A stretch of 64,000 bases of DNA, from NCBI GenBank assembly GCA_016630955.3, contig CM049995.1, forward strand, positions 434,001 to 498,000, read 5' to 3'. Numbering within the stretch: the stretch's first letter is position 1; every line of letters begins with the position of its first letter. Made by a program: the position numbers and the translations under genes. Below are positions 1-10,481 of the stretch, in pieces. The notes under the pieces were generated by a model, which had not been told where the DNA came from, did not search any database, and saw only the letters and a list, made by a program, of their open reading frames with translations. Source of the stretch: Didymella arachidicola (lineage: Eukaryota; Ascomycota; Dothideomycetes; Pleosporales; Didymellaceae).

Positions 1-856
1 TTTGCCTCTGGAATAGCTGTTGGGGATGCGTCGTCGGTGGTCGAAGAGTGGATGGTGGTGCCGGCGGCTGCAAGAGCCTCGGGGGCCGCCTCGGTTGGTG
101 CGGGTGTGGAAATCGGCGTTGGTGCGGGTTCGATGGCAGACGCTGCGAGCTCAGTAGGTAGCTGTGTCGGCGCAGGAGGATCCAGAGGTCCTAGCCAGCC
201 CTCGTGAAGCCCCCTCACATACTCTTTCCATGTGTGTCGCCCAACAACGATGTCGCCGGCAGGGCCGTTCCAGCTCTTGACGCCAGACCTTTGCCTCAAT
301 TCCTCAATGTCGTCGTCTGTGCCCAACTCGATTGGCTCGTTGGCCTTCTCGCCTCGCTTGTATCGCAACTTCCGTATTCTCTCAGCCAGGCCAGCCCTAA
401 CGTCTCCTTCCCTGCGGCCCTCGACCGCGTCCCAGTCAAGCGCAGCTGATACAAGAATGGGCTTGACGTATTCTGTGAAATGTTCGCGCGCGGAGACGAT
501 ACCGTCGGCGGGCGGCGCGGAGATGTAGATGGAAAGTTTGCGCGGGAGTTGTTGCGCATCGAGTGGCTCTTTCGCAATGTGCTCCACCAGCTTTGCATAT
601 TTCCTTTGTATCCGTCTCTTCTCATAGCGATCGTACTGAACTGCGGCTGTCCATGTTCCAATGACACCCCAGAAAATGCACCAATTACGTGAGGGAAGTT
701 TCATCCGGATGTTAGGCAGGCCTGCTTGTGGTTAGTAGGTGAATACGCAGGAGCGTGTCGCAGCATACCCATCATCCTCATGGCAGGATTCTGTGGCCTG
801 GGGGCCTTCGCCGGCCCTGCGGACGCTGTTGCGCCCTTGACGTCTGGTTCGGCCAT
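1..856 (-). CDS. TIM54: Mitochondrial import inner membrane translocase subunit Tim54 (partial, C-terminus beyond the window)
   Basis: Tim54 is a fungal subunit of the TIM22 complex, which inserts carrier proteins into the mitochondrial inner membrane. Exon 1 is 856-769 and exon 2 is 721 down to the window edge. The 47-nt intron has a GTATGC donor, a CTAAC branch point and a CAG acceptor, and joining restores the motif MRMMGLPNIRMKLPSRNW. A single hydrophobic segment follows (WCIFWGVIGTWTAAV), then a basic stretch and the conserved LPRKLSIYISAPPADG and EGRREGDVRAGLAERIR blocks typical of the family. The last visible part is rich in Pro, Ala and Thr, a low-complexity region of the intermembrane-space domain. 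The start fits the short hydrophilic N-terminus of fungal Tim54. The stop codon is not in the window, so length cannot be judged. Identification is from recognised family motifs. Confidence 0.92.
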
Positions 857-1156
857 GTTGTGTGTTGGAGGCTGCAGTTGTTGCGCGCGCGACCAAAAGT
901 TTCTAAGATCTCCCGAGTGTCGGCGATGGACGCGAAAGATTCCCGAACAGGCATGGCAGCCCAATGAGAGAACACAGACTTTGGTTCGGCCAATGCACTT
1001 TGCCCACTTGCTGCCCCACGCGGAAATGTGGAATTCTCAGCAGATGGACGGAGAAAAGACAGCACGCTGGTCTTTTTGTTAATAACTATATATATCTTTT
1101 TTTTAAGCAGTTTCTTCATCAACCGAATCAGTTCTACGATCTGAATTCCTACCTTA

Positions 1157-1308
1157 GGTGGTATGGTGTAAGTTTCTTCTACCCATCACCGCCCTCGCAG
1201 CGTCTGACAACTCTATAGCTAGTGGTATGACGTCGCGTTGTGGCTGGCAGACTCGAAGAGTCTCGATCCAGATCCGCGCCAGCCCGTGTTCGATTCACGG
1301 TACCGCCA
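1157..1308 (+). tRNA. Intron-containing tRNA-His(GTG)-like sequence, probably degenerate
   Basis: A perfect T-arm (CCGTG, loop TTCGATT, CACGG at 1284-1300) is followed by TACCGCC and a discriminator A, which is a normal tRNA 3' end. Upstream lies the anticodon loop TTGTGG...C, as in fungal tRNA-His, closed by CGCG/CGCG pairs (1234-1237 with 1275-1278). It is interrupted after the usual position 37 by about 30 nt (1244-1273), which themselves fold into CTGG/CCAG and AGACTC/GAGTCT stems, as pre-tRNA introns do. An A-box-like TAGCTAGTGG starts at 1216, but it is one base short and its D-stem does not pair. The only 5' strand matching the acceptor (GGTGGTA, seven pairs with one G-U) lies at 1157-1163, about 50 nt too far upstream. 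A pseudogene or rearranged tRNA is more likely than a functional one. Confidence 0.4.
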
Positions 1309-1447
1309 TCAAGGCCCTCTTGGGCTTGCGACATATCTTTTTGTTGATCCGGAGTCTTGCGATCCAAGATTCGATCCTGCGCGGTAGTGATAGACGCTTT
1401 TAGACTAGCGTGTACTAGCGCCCATTAGCGTCAGATATTCCCGAACC

Positions 1448-1461
1448 CACGTGCACACGTG
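1448..1461. promoter_or_regulatory. Two CACGTG E-boxes separated by 2 bp
   Basis: Two copies of the palindromic hexamer CACGTG occur at 1448-1453 and 1456-1461, a possible paired binding site for bHLH factors. No gene start lies close on the downstream side, so the target is unclear. The role is inferred from the hexamer only. Confidence 0.3.
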
Positions 1462-1889
1462 CGAAATGACGTACGCTTTACTAGATCGCATCAACACATC
1501 TTTTTGTCGCAGGGCCCAATGGGTGAGTACTGGGTCAGAACTTCTCTTCACGCTGAGAGAGCAAGGAGCTGCGCCGCCGCCCGCCCGCCCGGCCCACGCT
1601 TAGACCCTGTTGCAGCTTTAAGCAATGAACGAATCACACATGACTTGAATCCGTTTCGTGCTCATAGTGCCAGTGATGGTGCTGATGAGCGAGAAGATGG
1701 AGCGTTACAAACAAGGGAAGGTAAATCTTCAGTGTCGACTGCTGTTGTTCTGGATTCCTGTCATGTGATCGTTGTACTTTCACTTCGCACTCGCACTAAT
1801 GCTGGCACCAGAGCGTGCCCTTTCTATGTTCATGGCTCTGTTCGATGATTGCACCTACTACCAAATATACTGAATCCACAACTCGCCCC

Positions 1890-3636
1890 TCACACCTCCT
1901 CCACACGAGTGGCGCCCTTCTCATCACGAGTAGTATCGCCATGCATCGCAGCCTTGATCGCCTCAGTCTCGAGGTTCATGCTCAGACCAATCTCCCTCCT
2001 GGCCTCCGCCAGCATAATCGCGTCCTCCTCACCCGTACGGCTACCAAAGACCTTGTCCATATCCTCGAGCGTCGCGCCCTTAGTCTCAGGAAGACAGAAG
2101 TGCACCCATACCATGCCCGCAGCAAGGAAGACAGCGAAGAAGATATACGTGCCCCAAGTCCAGGCCTTGAGCATAGGGGGAACGTAGAACGCGACGGCGA
2201 AGTTGTTGAGCCAGTTACTTGAGGCACCGATCGAAGCACCCTTCGAGCGAATGGAAAGTGGGAATATCTCTGAAACCAGTGTCCACGACACGGGGCCCCA
2301 TGTGGCGCCAAATGCAGCAATGTAGATCCAGATAAATGCTACGACCGTCCAGCCGACGTTACTGTGGGTGACCCAATCGTGCTGGAACTTGGCTACGAGG
2401 ATACCAGCGAGCACCATCGAGACCCACATCACCGCGGAACCGACTTGCAACATCGGCTTGCGTCCGACTTTGTCGATGATGGCCATGGCGGGCAGTGTGC
2501 TGACGAAGAAGACAACGCCAGTGACTCCAGTGGCAAGCAGGGCCTGGGTACCGCCGGTAAGACCAACAGATTGGAAGACGTTGCTCGCGTAGTATATAAT
2601 TGCATCAATACCAGACCATTGTTGAAAGTACATCACAGCCCAGGCGGTGGAAACGCGCTTGAAGTTATCCCAGGTGCGGAAGATCTGGTAGTACTGAGCG
2701 AACTCCCGGACCCAAACACTACCCTGTTCCTTGGCGGCGAGGTTGGGGAAGTTCTTCTGGAAAGCGCGGCGCTCGAAGAGTGCCTCGGCTTTGATCTCGA
2801 GGAACTCAACCTGGATGAGCTCATGGTCCTGAGGTAGCTTGCGCAGGTATGCCAGCGTCTTGAGACCTTCCTCGTCGCGACCTTTCTTGATGAGCCAGCG
2901 GGGGGAGAATGGCAGCCACCAAATGCCAACGGCCAAGACAGCAGCAGGAATGCCCTGGATGATCGAAGGTAGCATCCATGCCATGTTGCTCTGGCCTTCG
3001 CCAATGCCACCGATGTAATTCGAGCCATAGCCGATCCAGAACGAAAGCATGATACCAAGGATCGTCGCGAATTGGTAGAACGAGACGATCAGGCCGCGAA
3101 GCTCAGGGGGAGCAATCTCTGCGTTGTACAGGGGACCAACACCTGAGAAGGTACCGACACCAATACCAGTGAAGAAGCGTCCGGCGTAAAGCATGGCTGG
3201 GTTGTGGTAAGAGGCTCCGATGTACAGATACGACCCAAGCACAACCCAACAGCAGGCGCTGAACATGGTATACTTGCGGGAGAAGACTTCACCAAAGACA
3301 CCTGCTGAAAGAGAACCAAGGATACCTCCAAGTTGTAGGATAGATGTGAGCCAGCCTGTTGCAGAGGCTGATTCGACGACAGATGGGAAGTTGTCCTTAA
3401 AGCGGGTCATGACCAAAGACTGGCCCAGGACACCCTGCTGGTAGCCATACTCGAAACCACCAAAGCTGGATCAGGTCAGTGAGAGGCTTCCTCAAACGAG
3501 CCAAGGAGACGTACGATGCAAAGAAGGCAATGATTAGGATCTTGGGGTTCTTGAACAGGGTTTGCCAGCGATTCTTGAAAGCTGCGTCGGTGCGGACCCG
3601 AGCAGACGTGACAGAGGCGCTACGAACGGCGTCCAT
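1890..3636 (-). CDS. MFS sugar:proton symporter (sugar porter family)
   Basis: This is a plasma-membrane sugar transporter of the major facilitator superfamily. Exon 1 is 3636-3515 and exon 2 is 3465-1890. The 49-nt intron (GTACGT donor, CTGAC branch, CAG acceptor) joins FFAS to FGGFEYGYQQGVLG, the conserved first transmembrane helix. The protein is about 565 residues with twelve expected helices. Visible sugar-porter signatures are GRFFTGIGVG, the central PFSPRWLIKKGR (PESPRWL-like), QQWSGIDAIIYY in helix 7, DKVGRKPM, and the C-terminal LPETKGATLEDMD. I chose the ATG at 3636; an in-frame ATG at 3651 would add five residues. Substrate cannot be read from the sequence, and hexose, xylose, quinate or a disaccharide are all possible. 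The next gene upstream is more than 1.8 kb away. Confidence 0.9.
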
Positions 3637-3651
3637 GATGCTGAATGTCAC

Positions 3652-5456
3652 AGGAAAGCGACTGCAACGCGAATTGACGTGACAGATAAGTCCCGAAAGT
3701 TGGGATCGTCGCCATCATATATGTACCCCTCACACGACAGCTGCCGTCGATCTATGTACAACTCCCACATTGTGCATCTGACTCGGCTAGCAGTGTCGGT
3801 GTGGAGAACGCGGGCCCCCAGATTCACCCCAGAGCTCAGATTCTGCTCCGATTGTTTGTCAATTTGCCGAGGAGGATGCATAGACGCGGGTGAGACGTTA
3901 CATCGACATGGCCATTGACGCGGATAAGTCGCGGAGGCGCCCGATAGCCAAACTCTCCTTGTGCAGACGAGCCGGAAATTACCTCAACTAGCTGTGCTGA
4001 AGGGATGCACTCCGCATCAGGCCCTTGCTCGTCGTCAGGTGCTGGTGCGTAAATTTGCTAGTTTGGTGGAGATGTTGGAGTTTGCGGAGACGCTTGAGAT
4101 GTTCTAGGAAGTGGAGCCGAGTGCAGGTGCCTACACCAACCACTTTGGGCATTGCATCCTTGACAATGAAACTGCAGTGGCTTGCTGCATATCGTTGCTT
4201 GGTCGTCATGTCGTAAGAGTATGCTACAGTACGTAAGGTGATACTACGCGCTGTGGATTTGATGAAAATTTCTTTGTCATGGCTGTCTCTGGGTGCAATG
4301 CTATAGATGTAGGAACTCCAAAGCAGTGCAACACAAATAGTTGCAGCTGTTCACAGACTTCAAAGGACTGTACGCGCTACGAAGGGACAAGAATGGAGGC
4401 TCTTCGGGAGGAGGCTAATATTGCTTCTTGTGGAAGTGTTCGTTCAAGGCGATCATCCGACGAACCCAATGTGGACTGGCGTGCTAGTGTATCGTCATTG
4501 CAACTTTGCATCAATGGATCTACTCACCTATACTCAACGAGATGCCGACAAAGATTCCTGCGAAAGCATACTACTGCGGTACTCAACCTACAGTCAATCC
4601 CGGAAGCACTCGATTTGCAGTCGAATTAAGAGAGAAGCGTCGATCAAGACCGACTGCTTAGGTGTGGACTTCGTAGGTGCAGTGAATTAGGAGAGCTGCG
4701 ATGAGGCTTTAGCTCTCTTACATCACACTGAGAATACCAGCTTGAGCAGGTTGGAGCACAGTCGTGAGTCTTGTTTCGTGGACAGTTGGCGGTCTCTTCT
4801 TACTGCAACGGCTTGTCAGTGGTACTGAGAAGTTGACAACGGCAATGTCACAAGTACTATTTGCGCTCGTCTATCAATCAGCGACTTTTACAAGACTACG
4901 GGCATTCTGAGTAGTACCTCCAGCTGCGGGAAGCATTTGCTACGATTTGCTGTGGTTGTCACCTTGGCCAAGTGGTCGGATGGAGCGCATGTCGCCGCTG
5001 CGCGACAAGCTCCACTGGCAACTGCATTCTGTGCGCCACTGTATTCCAGCACCGATCAGGATGCGTCCAATAGCTTCGTGCCGGAGCATCACCGCTATGA
5101 AACGATACGCGACGCCATCATTTGCTATCAGTCACGCATTCGCAAATCGTCCATTCCCACTGCGCCTGCGCCAGCATTTTATGTTTTCCTCTTACCTGCC
5201 CGTCAGCCCTCTAACTGGCGACGAAGATGCTGGTTAATAATGGATGTCTTGTTGCTAGGCTGTACACTAATAGTGGAAGTGGTACCTGTTGATGTGTGTC
5301 ATCAAGACATCTTTTCACTAGTAGACAACAATATCGTTTCATGATGAATCACCAGGGAACTATATATTCCACAGACGGGGATGTCTGAGCTGTTCCGAAG
5401 CATTATTTTCCCTTGTCAACCTTCATATATCTCAACTCCAACAGTGTAACAGGATA
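3652..5456. other. Gene-poor stretch, no supported gene
   Basis: The first few hundred bases are the likely promoter of the sugar transporter. Short ORFs on the plus strand (116 aa at 4279-4629 and 135 aa at 4937-5344) have no recognisable domains, and neighbouring frames are equally open. I see no transposon motif or clear repeat. Confidence 0.4.
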
Positions 5457-6059
5457 ATGATGCACACAGCAGCATATCTGGCTTCGCTGGGCACGTTGAT
5501 ATTGCGCGCTCCGAACGAAACTCTCAGTCTGGTATTTGGAGACGATATCCCGCTGACGGACGAAATTGAGGACACACGGTTCCCTGGCGTGAGCCAGTAT
5601 AGCCCAAGTAGCACTACGACGCGACTCTGCCAACGTATCATACGCTTTGTCAAGCAGCCCAAGTGCGTTGCTGGCGAGACTTTCTACGCGAGCCCTTCTA
5701 CGATTGCATATGCCTTGTGCTTGCTGATCCGTGTTCGACAGTCGGGATACCAATTCGTTGTCAATATTGACGAACTAACTGGATTATCGGTATTCGTAGC
5801 GTATAAGTATCTCATCGACTGGGGAGACGGTCGACGTAGCCAGTTGGCAGTGTCACTAGAGATGTCGGGACGGAGAATGGGCGTTGTTGAGCAAAGCTTT
5901 CTGGAGTCTCTTCAATACAAAGCCTGGATTCAGGATGGTGACTTTCGACGATTTGTCGGACGGATGGATCTACTTTGGGAAGAGACGCTTGAGAACCAGG
6001 CGATGGTGTCACGTCCCACACCACCGGACTTCGCGTTTAAAAGGTTTGGCAAATATTAA
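5457..6059 (+). CDS. Pho80-like cyclin domain protein (orphan, short)
   Basis: This is an intact 200-residue ORF. Residues about 75-165 resemble the Pho80/PCL cyclin fold: a helix with TIAYALCLLIRV, then FVVNIDELTGLSVFVAYKYLID (matching the helix where PHO80-like cyclins read roughly T.HR.L..A..VA.K), then SLEMSGRRMGVVEQSFLESLQYKAWI (matching the GIS..E.N.LE..FL..LDY.L block). PHO80-like cyclins bind Pho85-type kinases in phosphate and cell-cycle signalling. Against a functional housekeeping role, the usual YYIDRL motif is weak, no intron is needed, and the gene sits alone in a gene-poor tract. It could be a diverged accessory paralogue. The start could be either of two adjacent ATGs. Assignment is by pattern only. 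Confidence 0.5.
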   Translation: MMHTAAYLASLGTLILRAPNETLSLVFGDDIPLTDEIEDTRFPGVSQYSPSSTTTRLCQRIIRFVKQPKCVAGETFYASPSTIAYALCLLIRVRQSGYQFVVNIDELTGLSVFVAYKYLIDWGDGRRSQLAVSLEMSGRRMGVVEQSFLESLQYKAWIQDGDFRRFVGRMDLLWEETLENQAMVSRPTPPDFAFKRFGKY

Positions 6060-6447
6060 CGACGGACAATGCTTCCTAATTCGAGCGATATGGTCCAGAT
6101 TGCGGCATCATCTATCCTGTATGAACAAATAAGCTCTTCTTATTCATGTCTTCAATCACACTTTTCTCAAAACTGACTCGTTTCACTAATGGTAACCCCA
6201 GCACTTCAATTCTCTGTTCGTACATTTGTGTCCCGCGATTGCTGCACTGTAAAAGGCTTCGTCGAAAGACCACGCTGACACCCTAGATCTCACAATGCTC
6301 ACCTAATACGCTCGCGTTCCTCCAAAGACATGATTGGAATGCGATATCAGAAGTATCCGTGTGCTTGTATTTGCTATCCATATCACTCGCCCTCCACAGG
6401 GTCGATATGGAATCCCTTAGGCCCGGGTATAGACAAGCGGTCTCTAG
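6060..6447. other. Short non-coding gap
   Basis: This stretch lies between the cyclin-like ORF and the LRR-like fragment. I see no ORF of note and no repeat. Confidence 0.4.
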
Positions 6448-6504
6448 ATAGCGGACGAGTATATAGTAACAGACGAGGAAAATGCATGCCTGTCGCTTGA
6501 AGAT

Positions 6505-6849
6505 ATGCCGCCTTGCGCCTCCGAGCTGCGGGACCTCGAGATTGTTCGGACGAGCATGCCTCCCATTGCACTCCTTCTAATAATGCCAGTCTCGCTACCT
6601 GCTTTACGATCGCTTGTGCTGGACAAGATCGACGCACGTAACCATGACAGCCTTCTCGCAATCGCAGTCTGCGCGCCTAGGCTACATGCACTCGCGTTTC
6701 GGAACGCCTGCTTCACAGACAATGGAGAAGTTGAGAAGGTGCTAGACATGTTTGGTGTAATGAAAAGTATGCGTGAATTTGAGCTTGATAACATGCTGCT
6801 CAGTGCGCGGAGCAATTGGTTTGTAGCTAGAACAGCGGTGATGACATGA
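6505..6849 (+). pseudogene. F-box/LRR-like protein fragment
   Basis: The 114-residue ORF (the frame is open from 6448) has the spacing of leucine-rich repeats in fungal F-box proteins: ELRDLEIVRTSMPP, LPALRSLVLDKID and APRLHALAFRNACF follow one another at about 25-30 residues. No F-box or long C-terminal part is present, and an in-frame TAG at 6445-6447 closes the frame upstream. I read it as a remnant of a longer gene, although a small expressed protein cannot be excluded. The assignment rests on repeat spacing only. Confidence 0.3.
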
Positions 6850-8444
6850 CCGCCAGCGAAAGCGGAGACACCATCCAATTGGAGCGACATTGCTTGGTGT
6901 TGAGCGCGTGGGTCAACACCGTTCGGCTAGTCGATATCACCAAATTCCAAATCTTACGGTCAGAGAGAGAAGTTACTGGGATCCAGTGGTAGCAATATAT
7001 TTACGCGATTTGGTCATACACTATGATTGAACATATGCTCATCACAGTCAACGTAATATCTCTAGATGGTGCACTTTGAACCTAAACGCAACATGGTACG
7101 CCTAGAGAATACGTTCACGTGAATTCATCTGAATACATTCAACGCGACATCTCTAGAAAGTAACAGAATTGCAGATCTTGTCCATGCCAGTAGACTGAGA
7201 AGGGAGTAAATCAAGGGTGACCACATCAAGTTCCTAAGTAATTAGCTTCCAGTGCAAGAAACCACATGCAAAGGTACAGTCCTGACCTGAATAGCGCCTG
7301 AACTGCGAACGGTGCGCTCGCTCAGAATGGCATAGTGAGACCGAGGCTTCGGGCGATAACATCGAAGAAGCTAGGTAAGCATGAGCGCACTGGATCGGCA
7401 TCTACCCAAGACCCTGAGTAGGGGCGGTGCAATTTCTTGACAGCTCGCACTGAAGGTTTTGAGTCGACTATTCTGTTACAAGCGGAGCTGGCCAAACAGA
7501 ATGGGCTGACACTGGGAAGAGCAAACCTCCAGTTTCAATGAACCACGCAAGAGGAAGACAGGTGATTCAAAACAATGCTTCCTTGGAAATGAGGACAGCG
7601 CGCGGAGATAGAACAATACGAGATTGAACAAAGTAAATATACAGAAAGGAGATCGAGTGCAACCCAGGTATTGATATTTGCGTGTGCGCTCAACGCTGTG
7701 TCGAACAAAGTAAGCATAAAACCTTGCCACGATCTCCACAGGCAGCCGCAACAGAATAGTGCAGATGAGTAATGGGTCAGAATCTATCAAGCGTGATTGG
7801 GGAGAACGTCGAGGTGGGGAAGAGGGGGAAGAGAGGGAACGCGTGACGGTTTAAGAACGATAAAATCAACAGAGTGAGGAAATAGGCCTTGTAATCAGAG
7901 AGTATGAGAATGAAGTCCAGCAGACACCTTTGGAGTAAGTCAAGTTCACTCGAACTAGAGTGCAGGTAAGACCAGTGTCCATGCGACAGCTTCCTCTGAA
8001 CCACGTTTGCTTTCGCTCCAGTAACAAAGTGGTTCAGTGTCCCATGAAGCCATAGAGCTATCCTGAGATAATGTAAATTAGTCTCCTACTTCGCTGACAT
8101 CCGCGCCTAAGCATGGAACTTCTCACTATTGAAGCAAAACCCATCGCCATATAGTCGAGACCTTGACTGGTGGTCATTTATAACCAAGGATTATCGAATT
8201 CAAAGTTCGAAGAGTCTGTACTCCGTTGCAGTGGGTTGAACAGAAAGCCTGCATAGACCAGACATACATAGATGGTGGGTTCAGAGCGTGGTCAGTCAGC
8301 TCGAGCATGTTTCTTGAATCAATGTCAGTGAAGGGCTCTATCATAGAAGTTACGAAAAATCGACCTAGATAAGTTTCAGATATTCTGCGTGCCGCGCAAT
8401 GCAGTTAAGCGTAGCCAGAATTGATCGAACTGATTTTCGAAAAT

Positions 8445-8700
8445 ACTCTGTTCAGTGCAGAAATAATGAGCTTTGCGAGACTTGAGAAACCTAACTCTTG
8501 CGAAGGCTCAGTTCTGTGCGCAAGCATTCAACTAAACGAGACTAAGGAAATCTGATTTTTTGAAAACGCTTAGTTCTGTGCGCGAGGACTCAGCTAAACA
8601 AGACTTGAGAAATTTGATTTGCAAAATTGCTCAATTCTGTTCTTGAGCTTTCAGCTAAACGAGACTCCAAAAATCTGATTTTCAAACACCTTCACTTCTA
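8445..8700 (+). repeat. Degenerate tandem repeat, about 61-bp period, four copies
   Basis: Successive units begin with variants of tcagttctgtgcgc near 8446, 8508, 8570 and 8631. Each continues with ..cAgctaAACgAGACt...gaaAtcTGAttTt.... The spacing is 61-62 bp and copies differ at many positions, so the array is old. No ORF spans it. The array may be a decayed minisatellite. Confidence 0.65.
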
Positions 8701-9577
8701 AGGTAGATCATGTAGGTACAGGAGACTATCTGGAGCCTTTTCCGAAACCTACTGAGCTCCGCGCGCGGCCATCCAACTCAACGGCATTTAGTGCTCCGGT
8801 GCATGAGATTGCTCTACATCGTGCCAAGCAGTGCAACTACGCAGGGCCTTACGTACGGCCTTTATGACGGTTCCTCTATTTACTCTGGGGTATGTCGCTT
8901 TCTAAGGTCACATGGAACCTGGTCTGAAGGTAGCTTATTTCTATGCCTGTGCATGCAACACTGGATGACGTTTCAAACTTATCTCTTAGCCGAGCAGAAG
9001 TTTGTTGCTCGGGAACCGATAAAGAGATACTTCGTGAAGATATGATCTAACAGAACTTGATTCATACTAGGGGTATGTAGCTGCTCGGCGCTTTCTGTAG
9101 TTTTCTTTCAGAAAGCGTGACACAGCGCGCACTTTTGCCAATATACGAAGCTGCTGGTTGTTAATATTTGACAAAGCCTGCACATGGATCCACGGCTTAC
9201 GGGTGTTTCACATATAATGTGACTACTTGGCGTACCACATATCATTCAACCTTCCAAACTAGACCCAAGAGGAGCTTCTCCAGATACCACATATGATAAC
9301 ATCGTTACTAAAAGTTACGGGGGAAACTCATAGCTGCCGCGTGAACTTCGCGAACATCTCCGCTAAACCAATCGCGGTAGAGAACCTCTTGGTTCGTACA
9401 TTATTTAGGTCTGACTGCCCGTTTGAAGACATGAGCTCGCATTAGGTGGCTCTTTCTTGTCTGAACGTACATTACGGTGTTGACAGCACCTGTCATGCCC
9501 GACGTTGACTGCCTATAGCAATAACGGTGATCATACTCGCCGACCCATAGTGCCCTACATCGTCATCAAGTGAATGT

Positions 9578-9643
9578 GCAGGTGATTCCTATCCGTTAGC
9601 AGATGATTCTCATTCCACTAGCAGGTGATTTCCATTCCAATCC
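9578..9643 (+). repeat. Short tandem repeat, about 22-bp period, three copies
   Basis: Three imperfect copies of gcaggtgattcctatccgtta follow one another at 9578, 9599 and 9621. The array lies upstream of the Zn2Cys6 gene and has no obvious function. Confidence 0.55.
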
Positions 9644-9860
9644 AACTCTTGTCACAGAGAATCGACGTGCTGGACCATGCATGCGCTCTTAGAACTTCTT
9701 ATGTCAAGTCCAGGACGCATGTCTGTTCGACTGTACACTGTCAACTTACGAACAACGCCAGCCACCAAGCACGGGGACGCCCAGGCATGCACCAACGACA
9801 TGCGAGTACTGCGATCGATCATATGGGAAGCAGGACGATACCGAAGATTCAGGTCGCGAG

Positions 9861-10481
9861 ATGACCTCGCCCTGTTTGCTGTCCAGCCATGTGGCAGCTC
9901 AGCATATGCAGTCCAGTACCACGAAGCTTCTCTCATTCGAGTTCAAGTTGGAAGAGCTACTTTCGGACGATTTTGACATCGACTTGTTCTACGCGACGGC
10001 AATCGAAACGATGACATGGGATGTTCAACAATCCCAACTTGCCGCAGCGCGAATTGTCGCAGCTCTTGCGTCCTTAGCAACTCAAGTCCATGTGCAGGCT
10101 TATCGAAAGAGATGCGTGCATTGTGCGCGTAACAACTACCATTGCACTATATCAAAGCTGCAGTACACGGGAAACACTGGGTGCACGAGATGCCAGTTCT
10201 TCCAGGAAGAGTGCAATATAACAGCCTGTAAGTGCACATGCGAGCCTCTACTGCGCGACTGACTTTATTTTATAGCAACACTTACCGGCAAGCCTGCTGA
10301 CGAAATAGAAGATGTCGCTGGCGAGACAGACGAAGTCGCTGGCGAGATAGAACAAATGGCAGACGAGGTGGACGAAGCTACCGGGAATAGAAATAGAACT
10401 GCGGTTCAGGCAACAAGCAGGTACGAGTCGTCAATATATTATTCCATTCCTGACTTCGAGCTTGAAGATGACTATATATAG
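9861..10481 (+). CDS. Small protein with a Zn2Cys6-type cysteine cluster
   Basis: Exon 1 is 9861-10227 and exon 2 is 10276-10481. The 48-nt intron (GTAAGT donor, CTGAC branch, TATAG acceptor) gives a 190-residue protein. Residues 85-118 contain C-x2-C-x6-C-x12-C-x2-C-x6-C preceded by a basic run (YRKRC), which is exactly the spacing of fungal GAL4-type binuclear zinc clusters. The C-terminal exon is acidic with short repeats (DVAGETDEVAGEIE) and could act as an activation or interaction region. Unlike typical regulators the cluster is not N-terminal, and no fungal transcription factor middle domain follows. An upstream coding exon is possible, because only the first in-frame ATG was chosen. 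DNA binding is inferred from the cysteine pattern alone. There are no informative neighbours. Confidence 0.55.

Larger units (their letters stand above)
857..1889. other. Intergenic region between TIM54 and the sugar transporter
   Basis: I see no convincing protein gene in this 1-kb stretch. Its short ORFs overlap each other in several frames and show no recognisable motif. It holds the tRNA-His-like sequence and the paired CACGTG sites listed separately. The proximal part should contain the TIM54 promoter, and the distal part the transcript end of the transporter. Confidence 0.5.
6850..9860. other. 3-kb gene-poor, repeat-bearing tract
   Basis: This stretch carries only short ORFs with no recognisable families. 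It contains the 61-bp and 22-bp degenerate tandem repeats listed separately. A minus-strand ORF near 7476-7790 begins with a faint F-box-like string but does not continue as one. The base composition and many stop codons suggest old, decayed sequence. Confidence 0.4.

Noticed and set aside
7476..7790. Minus-strand ORF starting with an F-box-like string (LLRLPVEIVARF)
   Set aside because: The remaining F-box positions and any following repeats are absent. The similarity is too short.
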